Assembly: GCA_947253765.1 (NCBI GenBank)
Contig: CAMYAK010000008.1
Location: 1 to 64,000, forward strand
Length of the DNA: 64,000 nt
Reading direction: 5' to 3'
Source: an uncultured Tissierellia bacterium
GTDB taxonomy: Bacteria; Bacillota; Clostridia; Tissierellales; Peptoniphilaceae
In this document: one piece after another, positions 17,610-26,654 of the stretch
How the letters are laid out: each line of letters opens with the position of its first letter
Numbering within the stretch: the first letter of the stretch is position 1
Made by a program: the position numbers and the translations under genes
Notes under the pieces: model-generated
The model's input: only the letters and a program-made list of their open reading frames with translations
What the model was told of the DNA's origin: nothing
The model's database searches: none

Positions 17610-18608
17610 TCAAGAATTATAAGCCTTCTCGTACAGGTCCAAGAGTTTGTGGCCAATTTTTTCCAATGACTTTTCTTCCACTATCCTATATGGATTCCCC
17701 TTCAAAGCCGGGAGTCTTCCTTCCAATATGCCTGAAAGCTTCTCTTTGAACCCGTCCAATGAATCCGCCTTATATACGTCCTTACCCTCTTCCAGATAAT
17801 TGAATATCTCTATATCCCTTAAAAGGATCTCCGCCTTACATGCCATGGCTTCAAGCAGGACAATCCCCTCAGTCTCCTCATGGGTTGGAAAAAAATATAA
17901 GTCTGAAGCACAATAGGCTTCCCTAATCAGCTCGCTTTGAGCATAGCCCGGGAAATGAAGGTTATCGAGTTTTGTACTTATGGCCTCGCTTATCTCTTCC
18001 GGAACCAGCTTCAAATTAAGGTTGCCAAACCAGACGAATTCATATTCAGGGAAGGTCTTTGCCAATTCAACAAAATCCAGGATCCCTTTTCTCTTGATGA
18101 ATAGGCCGACAGACACAACGGACTTTTTATTTTCATCCAGGCCATATCTCTCATAGAAATTTTCCCTGTCCCCCTCTTTTTTCTGCCAAAAATTCAGGTC
18201 AATGCCGTTGGAAATGACCTCTATAGGCCTCTTAAGCTCATATGTTTCAAGCAGTTTCTTTGAGTATTCAGAAGGTGTCAGAATCAGATCTCCAAGGTTA
18301 TAGCAGAATTTTAGCCACTGTTTGAAGCCTGATGCCAAAACATTGGAAAATAAAAAGGAGTTTTTAAAGTCTTCTTCAGTTGAATGGGCATGATAAACGA
18401 CTTTTATGCCCTTTGCACTCTCTCTCATCGCAAAGACAGGACTGTCCGGCAATACCGTATTGATATGGCATACATCATGGTCTTCGTTTTCATCAAGTGT
18501 AAAATCCGCACCGACAAGTTCCAAGGCCTTTATCTGGTGGCTTATGGCCTTGCCCACTCCGGATTCCTTTACCAAATCAAAGTCTTTGCTGTAAATAAGT
18601 ATTTTCAT
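17610..18608 (-). CDS. GT4 glycosyltransferase, CpoA-like diglycosyl-diacylglycerol synthase type
   Basis: Protein of 332 aa of the GT4 (GT-B) family. N-terminal KESGVGKAISHQIKALEL, then YHAHSTEEDFKNSF, VISNGIDLNFW and the nucleotide-sugar acidic motif EETEGIVLLEA (about residue 244). From memory these stretches closely resemble streptococcal CpoA and related membrane glycolipid glycosyltransferases that add a second sugar to a glycosyl-diacylglycerol. So a role in glycolipid or lipoteichoic anchor synthesis is likely; the sugar donor is not known. Upstream ribosome site TGAGGT. It precedes the ABC exporter pair on the same strand. Confidence 0.75.
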   Translation of the reverse strand: MKILIYSKDFDLVKESGVGKAISHQIKALELVGADFTLDENEDHDVCHINTVLPDSPVFAMRESAKGIKVVYHAHSTEEDFKNSFLFSNVLASGFKQWLKFCYNLGDLILTPSEYSKKLLETYELKRPIEVISNGIDLNFWQKKEGDRENFYERYGLDENKKSVVSVGLFIKRKGILDFVELAKTFPEYEFVWFGNLNLKLVPEEISEAISTKLDNLHFPGYAQSELIREAYCASDLYFFPTHEETEGIVLLEAMACKAEILLRDIEIFNYLEEGKDVYKADSLDGFKEKLSGILEGRLPALKGNPYRIVEEKSLEKIGHKLLDLYEKAYNS

Positions 18609-18731
18609 AATCTACCTCAAATAATATTTCTTGTTTAATTCTAACCCCTTTTTTTAAAAAAGTCGAAATGTGTTATATACTAACCGTATTATAAAGTTGA
18701 ATTGTCAAAATTATATGGAAAGGAATAAATC

Positions 18732-20165
18732 ATGTCTTGTACAACGATTATTATAGGTAAAAAAGCTTCTTATGACGGTTCCACGATAATAGCCAGAAAT
18801 GAGGACTCCTGTGCCGGCTGCTTCGATCCCAAAAAGATGGTTTCGGTCAAGCCCGAGGGCCAACCCGTCCACTACCAATCCGTTATTTCAAAGGAAAAGA
18901 TCGAACTTCCGACAGACCCTATGGCCTACAGCTCAGTCCCTGAAGCTGTCGATTGGCACGGTATATGGGCAGCCTCCGGCATAAACGAGGCCAATGTTGC
19001 AATGACGGCGACCGAAACCATAACCGGTAATGAAAGATTTTTAGCTATTGACCCTCTTACCGAGGAAAAAGTCGGGGGCTTTGGTGAAGAGGATTTCGTG
19101 ACCCTTGTCTTGCCATATATAAAGTCTGCAAAAGACGGGGTCAGGAGGTTGGGAGAAATCCTTGAAAAACACGGAACTTACGAGCAGAACGGCATAGCCT
19201 TTGCTGACGGTGATGAGGTCTGGTACCTGGAGACAATAGGTGGCCACAATTGGATTGCCAGGAGGCTCGCTGATGATTCTTATGCAGTCTTGGCCAACCA
19301 GCTTTCAATTGATGCCCTGGATTTTAATGACTGCTATGAAAAGCAGGAAGAATTCATGTGCTCAAGCCAATTAAAAGCCCTTGTTGAAGAAAACCGTCTT
19401 GACCTTTCACTTGACGGAAAGTTCAATCCCAGACAGGCTTTCGGCAGCATCACCGATACCGATACCGTTTATAACACGCCAAGGGTCTGGTCTATCCAGA
19501 AAAAGTTCAACCCCCACAGCAAACTTTGGGATGATCCTGCAATTGACAATCCCAGGTCCTTTAATTTAGCCTGGTCCATGGTTCCTGAAAGAAAATTGAC
19601 CATAGAAGATGTTAAAAGAGCCCTATCCGACCACTACCAAGGCAGTCCTTACGACCCATATACAAATAATAAGACACCTTTCAGGCCGATAGGGGTCAAC
19701 AGGACCAACCACATAGCCGTCTTACAGATAAGACCCTATTTGCCTGAGGAATATAGGTCTATTCATTGGATAAGCTTCGGCTGCAATATATACAACGCCC
19801 TCCTGCCAATGTATCCCTTGGTAGATTCCTTTCCTGCCTATCTTGAATGTACAGGATCTGAGCCTTCAACAGAATCCTTCTATTGGACTAACAGGCTGAT
19901 TTCCGCCTTGGCTGACACTGTTTATTACAAAAGCCTATCCGCTGTTGAAAATTACCGGGAAAGTGTGACTTCCCAAGCTCTTGGTTTAATCCTTTCATGT
20001 GATAAGGCTGCAAAATCATACAAGGGAAATATTAAGGAGCTTTTAGGGGAAACAAATGAGAAAATTGCGGCAATGGCAAAGACTGAGACCTCTACCCTCC
20101 TAAAAAAAGTTTTGGACCTGGCATCCAACTCTATGAAATCGGCTTTTTATCTTTCAGACAATTAA
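18732..20165 (+). CDS. pepD: C69-family dipeptidase (PepD-like)
   Basis: Protein of 477 aa, an N-terminal-nucleophile hydrolase of peptidase family C69. It begins MSCTTIIIGKKAS; Cys3 is the expected nucleophile, exposed after removal of the start. The GSTIIARNEDS stretch (about residue 17) and ETIGGHNWIARRL (about 164) are typical of lactobacillal and clostridial PepD. It cleaves dipeptides of broad specificity in the cytosol. No signal peptide. GGAAAGG precedes the ATG. Stand-alone on the plus strand, followed by rubredoxin. Confidence 0.9.
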   Translation: MSCTTIIIGKKASYDGSTIIARNEDSCAGCFDPKKMVSVKPEGQPVHYQSVISKEKIELPTDPMAYSSVPEAVDWHGIWAASGINEANVAMTATETITGNERFLAIDPLTEEKVGGFGEEDFVTLVLPYIKSAKDGVRRLGEILEKHGTYEQNGIAFADGDEVWYLETIGGHNWIARRLADDSYAVLANQLSIDALDFNDCYEKQEEFMCSSQLKALVEENRLDLSLDGKFNPRQAFGSITDTDTVYNTPRVWSIQKKFNPHSKLWDDPAIDNPRSFNLAWSMVPERKLTIEDVKRALSDHYQGSPYDPYTNNKTPFRPIGVNRTNHIAVLQIRPYLPEEYRSIHWISFGCNIYNALLPMYPLVDSFPAYLECTGSEPSTESFYWTNRLISALADTVYYKSLSAVENYRESVTSQALGLILSCDKAAKSYKGNIKELLGETNEKIAAMAKTETSTLLKKVLDLASNSMKSAFYLSDN

Positions 20166-20180
20166 GACAAATTTTAGTCA

Positions 20181-20208
20181 TTGTTTGAATTTAAAAATCT
20201 GTTATACT
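20181..20208 (+). promoter_or_regulatory. Promoter for rubredoxin
   Basis: TTGTTT and TATACT separated by 16 bp, with TG one base before the -10 (extended -10). It lies about 45 bp before the rubredoxin ATG. Confidence 0.55.
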
Positions 20209-20252
20209 TGTCAGAGGAATTAAATTTCTAGAATCTATTAGGAGGTATTTGA

Positions 20253-20414
20253 ATGCAAAAGTATGAGTGTACTGTTTGTGGCTACATTTATGATCCTGCT
20301 GTCGGCGATGAAGACGGCGGAATCAATCCGGGCACAGCTTTTGAAGACCTTCCCGAAGATTGGGAATGTCCACTTTGCGGTGCCGGAAAAGACGCCTTTG
20401 AATTGGCGGAATAA
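20253..20414 (+). CDS. rub: Rubredoxin
   Basis: Small protein of 53 aa. It has the two knuckles CTVCGY (residues 6-11) and CPLCGA (39-44) that bind one iron, plus the conserved aromatic WECP and the acidic surface ([10 protein letters not shown]). A cytosolic one-electron carrier, probably feeding rubrerythrin (5669-6256) in peroxide reduction. Ribosome site AGGAGG with good spacing, own promoter and terminator, so monocistronic. Confidence 0.97.
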   Translation: MQKYECTVCGYIYDPAVGDEDGGINPGTAFEDLPEDWECPLCGAGKDAFELAE

Positions 20415-20442
20415 AAATTTGTACAAAATATTCATGATCAAA

Positions 20443-20490
20443 AAAAAGGTTTCATTCCTGTGCAGCAACAAGCAGGATTGAAACCTTTTT
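20443..20490. terminator. Bidirectional terminator between rubredoxin and malQ
   Basis: Eighteen-base arms with one mismatch (left AAAAAGGTTTCATTCCTG) around a 12-base loop, ending in TTTTT in both directions. The two flanking genes converge. Confidence 0.9.
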
Positions 20491-20502
20491 AATTATCTGT
20501 TT

Positions 20503-22005
20503 TTATTTATTTTTTTCTGTCTCCGGAAGCCTTTTATATATCTCCATATAAGTCTTCATCCTTGAAATTATATCGGATCTGTAGTAGTCCAAGCTGCATC
20601 TCCACTCCCAACAGCCTTTCTCAACTCCCGGAACATTGACCCTTCCGTCGCTTCCCAAACCCAATATATCCTGGAGCTGGAAAATTGACAGGTCGTTGAC
20701 CCCGCTCATTAAATAGCGTACACCGCCCCAATGATAGCCTTCATAATCGGTTATGCAAAGATACTGTAAGGCCCTATTTCTTTCATCCTCAGGCACTGAA
20801 TTGAGCCAGCCCATAAAAGTATCCGAATCCTGGGTTGACGAATATGCCAGGAGGTTTTTTTCATAATTATGTGGGAGGTTGGGGCTGTCTTCCCCTGTAA
20901 ATCCGAACTGGAGTACCCTCATACCGGGAAATCCCAACCTGTCTTTCAGCTTGGTAACTTCTTTTGTAACCGATCCCAAGTCTTCCGCAATCAGGTTCAT
21001 ATTATTAAGTTCCTTTTTAAGAACTTTGAAAAGATCTTGACCCGGTCCCTTTTCCCAATGGCCTCCAAAAGCTGTCTTGTTCCCATATGGGATCGCATAG
21101 TAATTGACGAAGCCTATAAAGTGATCAAGCCTCAGATAATCAAAGAGAACCTGGTTAATCCTTATCCTCTGTACCCAATAATCATATGAAGCTTCTTTCA
21201 AGTTTTCCCAATTATATACAGGATGCTTCCACACTTGGCCATCAACAGAGTACCTGTCCGGCGGAACTCCTGAGATAAATACAGGTAAATAATTTTCGTC
21301 CAACTGGAAATACTCGGGCCAAGCCCAGCAGTCCGCCGACTCCAATGGGGCATAAATCGGCAAGTCTCCTATTATCGATATTCCTTGACTCTTGGCGTAG
21401 GCCTTAAGATTTAAGTACTGCTTGAAAAACATATATTGGAGGAATTTTTGGAACCTGATTTCTAACTCCTCTTTTTTCGCCAATTTTTCAAGGGTTTTCT
21501 TGTCCCGGCTTCTCAAGCCCTTTGGCCATTCCGGCCAATAGTAGCTGTGTTTTTCACTTATGGTCATATATAGTGCATAATCTTCAAGCCAGTACTTATT
21601 GTTTTCAATAAAGGCCTCAAAATCCCCTTGATCGGAGCTTTCATTAAAACTCGAAAAAGCCTTGTGTAAGATTGGCAGCTTGCCGGCCCTGACCCTATCA
21701 TAGTCAACCCTTGACGGATTTGAGCCATAGTCAATATACTCATAGTCTTCCCTTGTCAGAAGACCCTCGCCCTGAAGGATATCAAGGTCTATGTATATCG
21801 GATCTCCCGCAAAGGATGAAAGTGATGAATACGGTGAATTCCCCACACTTTCATGGCTTGGTCCAACAGGAAGGATCTGCCAAACAGATTGGCCGCAATC
21901 CTTTAAGAAGTCTATGAACCTATAGGCCTCGTGACCTAAAGAACCAATCCCGTGTTTAGACGGCAGGGAAAAAATTGGAAGTAAGATACCCGATCCTCTT
22001 TTCAT
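20503..22005 (-). CDS. malQ: 4-alpha-glucanotransferase (amylomaltase)
   Basis: Protein of 500 aa, GH77. Early motif LPIFSLPSKHGIGSLG, then QILPVGPS, SSFAGDPIYIDL, LRLDHFIGF with the nucleophile Asp (about residue 291), and LIAEDLG with the acid/base Glu (about 338). It transfers maltodextrin chains between acceptors. In the later conserved THD motif the His is replaced: the protein reads STQDSDTF at about 392, so the His that normally touches the -1 sugar is Gln. No other glycogen or maltose gene is in the window. Monocistronic between two hairpins. Confidence 0.93.
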   Translation of the reverse strand: MKRGSGILLPIFSLPSKHGIGSLGHEAYRFIDFLKDCGQSVWQILPVGPSHESVGNSPYSSLSSFAGDPIYIDLDILQGEGLLTREDYEYIDYGSNPSRVDYDRVRAGKLPILHKAFSSFNESSDQGDFEAFIENNKYWLEDYALYMTISEKHSYYWPEWPKGLRSRDKKTLEKLAKKEELEIRFQKFLQYMFFKQYLNLKAYAKSQGISIIGDLPIYAPLESADCWAWPEYFQLDENYLPVFISGVPPDRYSVDGQVWKHPVYNWENLKEASYDYWVQRIRINQVLFDYLRLDHFIGFVNYYAIPYGNKTAFGGHWEKGPGQDLFKVLKKELNNMNLIAEDLGSVTKEVTKLKDRLGFPGMRVLQFGFTGEDSPNLPHNYEKNLLAYSSTQDSDTFMGWLNSVPEDERNRALQYLCITDYEGYHWGGVRYLMSGVNDLSIFQLQDILGLGSDGRVNVPGVEKGCWEWRCSLDYYRSDIISRMKTYMEIYKRLPETEKNK

Positions 22006-22024
22006 GCTCTGCTCCTAGATTTTT

Positions 22025-22056
22025 AAAAAAGGCGAAGTTTAAATAAACTCCGCCTT
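22025..22056 (-). terminator. Terminator after the CofE-like gene
   Basis: AAGGCGGAGTTTA paired with TAAACTTCGCCTT (near-perfect arms), then TTTTTT on the minus strand, 25 bp after the stop. Confidence 0.85.
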
Positions 22057-22081
22057 ATGTTCAGTGTTTTATTTTCATAAA

Positions 22082-23269
22082 TCAGCTGTTGTAGTTATCA
22101 AAATATCCTTGAACCAGAACTACCGGGGTTCCCTTGTCTCCACTTCCTGAAGTAAGGTCTGCCAGAGATCCCAGAAGGTCGGTAAGGTGGCGGGGTGTTG
22201 TTCCTTCCGAGTCCATCTTGCCCTTGAGGTCCATGTCTTTAGCTTTGATCCTGCCTTTGATAGCTTCCCTCAGCTCCTCACCTGAAAGGTCTCCGAAATC
22301 ATTGTCGGCCAGGTACTTGAGTTTTAACTCGTTAGGTACTCCCTCAAGGCCCTTGGTGTATGCAGGAGATACTACCGGATCTGCAAATTCCCAAATGCCG
22401 CTGAAGGGGTCTTTATAAGCACCGTCGCCGTAGACCATGACTTCTATGTTCTTTCCGGTTTTTTCCTTAAGTTCCGCAGCGATATCTTCAACAAGGCCCT
22501 GGACATCTCTCGGGAAGAGCTTTACCTTGTCCTCAGTTGCCTTGTTTGAGCCCAAAAGTCCATATGTTTCGTTGTATCCGGATCCGTCAACCGACTCGGT
22601 CATTATATCATCCAGGCCAAGTACCTTTTCAGCTCCGGCCTGTTTGAGGATTCTCTTGGTTCTCTCACGTGTGTGGATATCGCAAGTTAAAACCTGCTTG
22701 GTATACTCAAGAATCTTTCTGGGATCATTGGCAAGGACAACCTCAAGCTCTGCGCCCTCATCCTCGATCAATTCTCTATAAAAGTCTATATAATCAACTG
22801 CCGTGAAGGGGTGTAAAGATTCTCCGAAGAGGTCTCTAAATTCCTTCTCCGTTAAAGTGTCGGTTAAAGGATTAATATGGGCTTTTTCCAGCCTCTCGTA
22901 TGAAATGAGCTCATTTCCCACTTCGTCTGAGGGGTAGGTGAACTGGATTACCAGCTTCTTGCAGGCCCTTGCCATAGCTTTAAGATTTAAAGAAAATCTG
23001 TTACGGCTGAGTATAGGATTGAAAACGCCCAATGTTCCTTCATGGAACTTGGCTTTTATGTCCTTGCTCATCTGGTCCAGGTTTGCATAGTTTCCCTGAG
23101 CCCTGCCTATGACGGCCTCTGTTACGCAAACGACATCTCTGTCATGGAAGGAAAATCCTTCTTCTTTTGCAGCCGCCAAAACTGCATCTATTACGAATGA
23201 TTTCATGTCATCGCCTTCTCTTGCGATTGGGCAACGAATACCTCTTGAAACGGTTCCTACAAGTCTCAT
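22082..23269 (-). CDS. CofE-like (coenzyme F420-0:L-glutamate ligase family) protein
   Basis: Protein of 395 aa. The N-terminus VGTVSRGIRCPIAREGDD and the stretches VVCVTEAVIGRAQGNYAN and MVYGDGAYKDPFSGIWEFADP match a Firmicute branch annotated as F420-0:gamma-glutamyl ligase (CofE superfamily). Archaeal/actinobacterial CofE adds gamma-linked glutamates to F420. No other F420 gene (cofC, cofD, cofG/H) is visible, and anaerobic Firmicutes of this kind are not known for F420, so the substrate is probably another acid or cofactor. GAGGAGG precedes the ATG. A tRNA-Ala gene lies 35 bp upstream on the same strand and may share its transcript. Confidence 0.7.
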   Translation of the reverse strand: MRLVGTVSRGIRCPIAREGDDMKSFVIDAVLAAAKEEGFSFHDRDVVCVTEAVIGRAQGNYANLDQMSKDIKAKFHEGTLGVFNPILSRNRFSLNLKAMARACKKLVIQFTYPSDEVGNELISYERLEKAHINPLTDTLTEKEFRDLFGESLHPFTAVDYIDFYRELIEDEGAELEVVLANDPRKILEYTKQVLTCDIHTRERTKRILKQAGAEKVLGLDDIMTESVDGSGYNETYGLLGSNKATEDKVKLFPRDVQGLVEDIAAELKEKTGKNIEVMVYGDGAYKDPFSGIWEFADPVVSPAYTKGLEGVPNELKLKYLADNDFGDLSGEELREAIKGRIKAKDMDLKGKMDSEGTTPRHLTDLLGSLADLTSGSGDKGTPVVLVQGYFDNYNS

Positions 23270-23303
23270 AATTTCCTCCTCATAAGATATTGTTCATAGC
23301 CGA

Positions 23304-23376
23304 TGGACCTGATGGGATTCGAACCCACGACCCCCGCGTTGCGAACGCGATGCTCTCCCAACTGAGCTACAGGCCC
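23304..23376 (-). tRNA. tRNA-Ala (anticodon CGC)
   Basis: 73-nt cloverleaf without encoded CCA. The acceptor stem GGGCCTG/CAGGTCC contains the G3-U70 pair that defines alanine tRNAs. D arm GCTC/GAGC; anticodon stem TCGCG/CGCGG around loop TTCGCAA, giving anticodon CGC for codon GCG. T arm has TTCGAAT. Discriminator A. Confidence 0.95.
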
Positions 23377-23396
23377 ATGGACAAAAGAACAATAAG

Positions 23397-23425
23397 AGTT
23401 TAAACCTATATATCCTTCATTTCAA
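23397..23425 (-). promoter_or_regulatory. Promoter for tRNA-Ala and possibly the CofE-like gene
   Basis: On the minus strand TTGAAA and TAAACT are separated by 17 bp, about 20 bp before the first tRNA base. Confidence 0.55.
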
Positions 23426-23443
23426 GAATTTTTTATTGAAAAA

Positions 23444-24955
23444 TTAATGAAAATCTAAAGAAGATGTATTTTTTGTTAAAACATCGTGAGCCCCGCCCTC
23501 AACAATTGATGTTGAAGATACTATGGTGAGCTTGGCCTTGTTGTGCAGTTGGTCAAGAGTCAAAGCCCCGCAGTTGCACATGGTCGATTTTACCTTGGAC
23601 AGGGTCAGGTTTACGTTGTCTTTCAAGCTTCCTGCATAGGGTACGTAAGAATCAACGCCCTCTTCAAATTTTAAGCCTGATTTTCCGCCCAGATCGTACC
23701 TCTGCCAATTTCTTGCACGGGCCGAGCCTTCACCCCAATACTCTTTCATCATGGTTCCGTTAACATTGATTTTTGCCGTGGGCGACTCGTCAAATCTTGC
23801 AAAGTACCTTCCAAGCATACAGAAGTCCGCTCCCATAGCAAGGGCCAGAGTAATGTGGTGGTCGTAAACAATGCCGCCGTCCGAGCATACCGGGACATAT
23901 ATTCCTGTTTCTTCAAAATATTTATCCCTTTCCCTGCAGACATCGATAAGGGCAGTGGCCTGACCACGTCCGATTCCCTTGGTTTCTCTGGTTATGCAGA
24001 TCGATCCTCCGCCTATTCCGACTTTTACAAAGGCGGCCCCGCAGTCTGCCAAGAATCTGAAGCCGTCACCGTCAACCACATTTCCTGCTCCGACCATGAC
24101 TGAATCGCCATAATGATCCTTAACCCATTTTAGGGTCATTTTCTGCCATTCAGAGAAGCCTTCTGACGAGTCGATGCAGAGAATATCAGCTCCTGCTTCA
24201 ACCAGAGCAGGTACCCTTTTTTCATAGTCCCTGGTGTTTATTCCTGCGCCAACCATCAGCCTTTTGTTATAATCCAAAAGCTCCATCGGATGCTCTTTGT
24301 GCAGCTCATAGTCTTTTCTGAATACAAAGGCTACCAGCCTGTTTTCATCATCTATTATGGGAAGCGCGTTCAGCTTATGCTCCCAGATCTGGTCATTGGC
24401 TTCTGAAAGACTTATGCCCTCTTTTCCTGTAATAACCTGGTCGAAGGGCGTCATAAAGGTTTTAACCTTCTCATTGCCCATCATACGGCTTAAGCGGTAG
24501 TCCCTACTGGTAACTATTCCGACCAGCTTTCCGTGCTTGCTTCCGTCTTCTGTGACTGCCATTGTTGAATGACCTGTAATCCTTTTAAGCTCCAGGACAT
24601 CGTGCAAGGTATCCTCCGGAGAAATGTTGGAATCGGATGGAACAAATCCGGCTTTAAATGACTTGACGCTCCTGATCATCTCAGCCTGGTCCTCTACTGA
24701 TTGTGACCCGTATATAAAAGACATGCCGCCTTCTCTGGCAAGAGCGACAGCCATCCTGTCATTTGAAACTGACTGCATTATTGCCGAAACCATCGGGATC
24801 CCCAGGCTTATTGGTGACTCTTCCTTGCCCTTTTTATATCTTACCAGCGGGGTTTTTAAGTCAACTCTCTCAGGTATGCATTCACTTGATGAATAGCCGG
24901 GAACTAATAGGTATTCATTGAATGTTCTTGACGGTTCTTTTAAATAGCTTGCCAT
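23444..24955 (-). CDS. guaB: Inosine-5'-monophosphate dehydrogenase
   Basis: Protein of 503 aa, oxidises IMP to XMP, the committed step to GMP. TIM barrel with a CBS pair inserted at about residues 105-225. The catalytic loop reads [18 protein letters not shown], with the nucleophile Cys at about 319. The flap motif is [15 protein letters not shown], and the C-terminus has [11 protein letters not shown]. These differ from the usual bacterial GPGSICTTR type. From memory they match the Tritrichomonas foetus enzyme almost along its whole length. Ribosome site AAGGAGG. Upstream of tRNA-Ala and downstream of obg. Confidence 0.95.
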   Translation of the reverse strand: MASYLKEPSRTFNEYLLVPGYSSSECIPERVDLKTPLVRYKKGKEESPISLGIPMVSAIMQSVSNDRMAVALAREGGMSFIYGSQSVEDQAEMIRSVKSFKAGFVPSDSNISPEDTLHDVLELKRITGHSTMAVTEDGSKHGKLVGIVTSRDYRLSRMMGNEKVKTFMTPFDQVITGKEGISLSEANDQIWEHKLNALPIIDDENRLVAFVFRKDYELHKEHPMELLDYNKRLMVGAGINTRDYEKRVPALVEAGADILCIDSSEGFSEWQKMTLKWVKDHYGDSVMVGAGNVVDGDGFRFLADCGAAFVKVGIGGGSICITRETKGIGRGQATALIDVCRERDKYFEETGIYVPVCSDGGIVYDHHITLALAMGADFCMLGRYFARFDESPTAKINVNGTMMKEYWGEGSARARNWQRYDLGGKSGLKFEEGVDSYVPYAGSLKDNVNLTLSKVKSTMCNCGALTLDQLHNKAKLTIVSSTSIVEGGAHDVLTKNTSSLDFH

Positions 24956-24989
24956 ATTACCTCCTTAAAATTTCTATATCTTTTGAGTT

Positions 24990-26273
24990 TTACAGCCAAT
25001 CGAAGTTGAAGCCTTCAATGTCTATTGTATCGTCTTCGTCGGGCTCAAAGCTTAGGATCCTATCCATGACCCCCATCTCCTCGAGCCTTCTTTCAAAGTT
25101 GGAGACCGAGTCTCCATCTGTTATTATCAATCTTCTTGTGAGTTCTTTCAATGGGTCTCCCTTGGCAATTATGACATTTCCCTTTCTGGTCACGGTAATG
25201 CTGTCATCTTTCTTAAAGAATTGTTCGAGATCGACTATTTCCTCGTCCAGACTTTCGTATGAAATTGGGAGGCCCTTGAGCTTTTCAAATATTTTATACT
25301 TCATCTCCTCCATGCCGTAGGTTGTTGCTGCGGAAATCTCATAAACAGGGATATCCTTATATTCCGAGCCCTTCAAGTTTTTCATAAAATTGTCAAAGTG
25401 ATCCGAGCCTTGGGCTATGTCTGTTTTGTTTGCCGCAATCATAGCCAGCTTCTTTGGCAGGTCTTTATTATATACTCCGAGTTCCTTCTGAATCGTTAAA
25501 AAGTCCTGCCAAGGGTCCCTGCCCTCGCTGCCGGATATATCGACCACGTGAACAAGTAGCCTGGTTCTTTCTATGTGCTTTAAGAATTCGTCGCCAAGTC
25601 CTGCTCCTTGTCCGGCCCCTTCTATTAGACCGGGTATATCAGCTATGGTAAATGACCTGCCCTCACCGCAATCCACAACCCCTAAATTTGGCTCCAGGGT
25701 CGTAAAGTGGTAATTTGCAATCTTGGGCTTGGCGTTTGAATATATTGACAATATGGTTGATTTTCCGACATTAGGTAAGCCGACCAAGCCAACGTCCGCA
25801 ATCAGCTTCAGTTCCAGAATTACCGACAGCTCCTGGCCTAATCCTCCCGGTATGGCAAATCTGGGGGCCTGCCTTGTTGAAGTCTTGAAATGAACATTTC
25901 CTTTTCCGCCCCTACCGCCTTTGACAATAAGGAAGGTCTGGCCCTTTTCAACCATGTCACATAAGGCTGAGCCGGTCTTGGCTTCTCTGATTATGGTCCC
26001 TATGGGGACTTTTAAATACAGGTCTTCTCCCGCCTTGCCGAACATTTTCTTGCCCCGGCCGGGTTCTCCGCTCTCCGCCTTATAGCTTCCTTGGTATTTG
26101 TAGTCCAAAAGTGTTCTTATATTAGGATCGGCAATGAAATATATTGATCCTCCCCGACCCCCGTCGCCTCCATCAGGGCCTCCGGCAGGAACGAATTTTT
26201 CCCTTCTCCAGGAAATCGCCCCGTCTCCTCCCCTTCCGGCCTTCAATTTTAATTTTGCTCTATCTATGAACAT
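24990..26273 (-). CDS. obg: Obg-family GTPase (ObgE/CgtA)
   Basis: Protein of 427 aa with the standard three parts. A glycine-rich Obg fold (residues 1-158: GGDGAISWRREKF, GGPDGGDGGRGG), a G domain (LVGLPNVGKST G1 at about 165, DIPGLIEGA G3, NKTD G4) and a C-terminal OCT domain (about 340-427). It acts on the 50S subunit and in stress and cell-cycle control. It follows rpmA-prp-rplU as in most Firmicutes. Start ATG with GGAGAT. Confidence 0.96.
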   Translation of the reverse strand: MFIDRAKLKLKAGRGGDGAISWRREKFVPAGGPDGGDGGRGGSIYFIADPNIRTLLDYKYQGSYKAESGEPGRGKKMFGKAGEDLYLKVPIGTIIREAKTGSALCDMVEKGQTFLIVKGGRGGKGNVHFKTSTRQAPRFAIPGGLGQELSVILELKLIADVGLVGLPNVGKSTILSIYSNAKPKIANYHFTTLEPNLGVVDCGEGRSFTIADIPGLIEGAGQGAGLGDEFLKHIERTRLLVHVVDISGSEGRDPWQDFLTIQKELGVYNKDLPKKLAMIAANKTDIAQGSDHFDNFMKNLKGSEYKDIPVYEISAATTYGMEEMKYKIFEKLKGLPISYESLDEEIVDLEQFFKKDDSITVTRKGNVIIAKGDPLKELTRRLIITDGDSVSNFERRLEEMGVMDRILSFEPDEDDTIDIEGFNFDWL

Positions 26274-26321
26274 GCTTATCTCCTTTACACAAAATTTGGA
26301 GAAATGGTCTGAAATTAAATA

Positions 26322-26348
26322 AGAAAAAAGGACCGCCGTGCGGCCCTT
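26322..26348 (-). terminator. Terminator after rpmA
   Basis: AAGGGCCGC/GCGGTCCTT arms around ACG, then TTTTTT on the minus strand, just past the rpmA stop and before obg. It separates the ribosomal-protein operon from obg. Confidence 0.85.
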
Positions 26349-26363
26349 GATTTTTCATTATAA

Positions 26364-26654
26364 CTAAGCACTTGCTTCCTCTACCGGATAAACGCTTACT
26401 TTCTTTCTTCTCTTTCCCATATGCTCAAAGCGTACAAAGCCATCAGCAACTGCAAACAAGGTATCATCGGATCCCTTCTTTACGCCGATACCGGGATGAA
26501 TGTGTGTTCCTCTCTGGCGAACTATTATATTTCCGGTTCTGACGAAAACTCCGTCATGCTTCTTAACTCCAAGTCTTTGAGCTCTTGAATCACGGCCGTT
26601 CTTTGAGGATGAAACACCCTTTTTACTTGAAAATAGCTGTAAATAAAATTTCAT
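26364..26654 (-). CDS. rpmA: 50S ribosomal protein L27
   Basis: Protein of 96 aa. The core [20 protein letters not shown] and [18 protein letters not shown] is diagnostic. It begins [13 protein letters not shown], so it has the short N-terminal extension of Firmicute L27 that the Prp protease removes after the Phe, exposing the tail that reaches the peptidyl-transferase centre. The prp gene is directly upstream, overlapping by 4 bp (ATGA). Confidence 0.97.
   Translation of the reverse strand: MKFYLQLFSSKKGVSSSKNGRDSRAQRLGVKKHDGVFVRTGNIIVRQRGTHIHPGIGVKKGSDDTLFAVADGFVRFEHMGKRRKKVSVYPVEEASA

Noticed and set aside
20238..20471. 77-residue minus-strand frame over rubredoxin
   Set aside because: It is antisense to the clear rubredoxin gene and has no ribosome site or motif.
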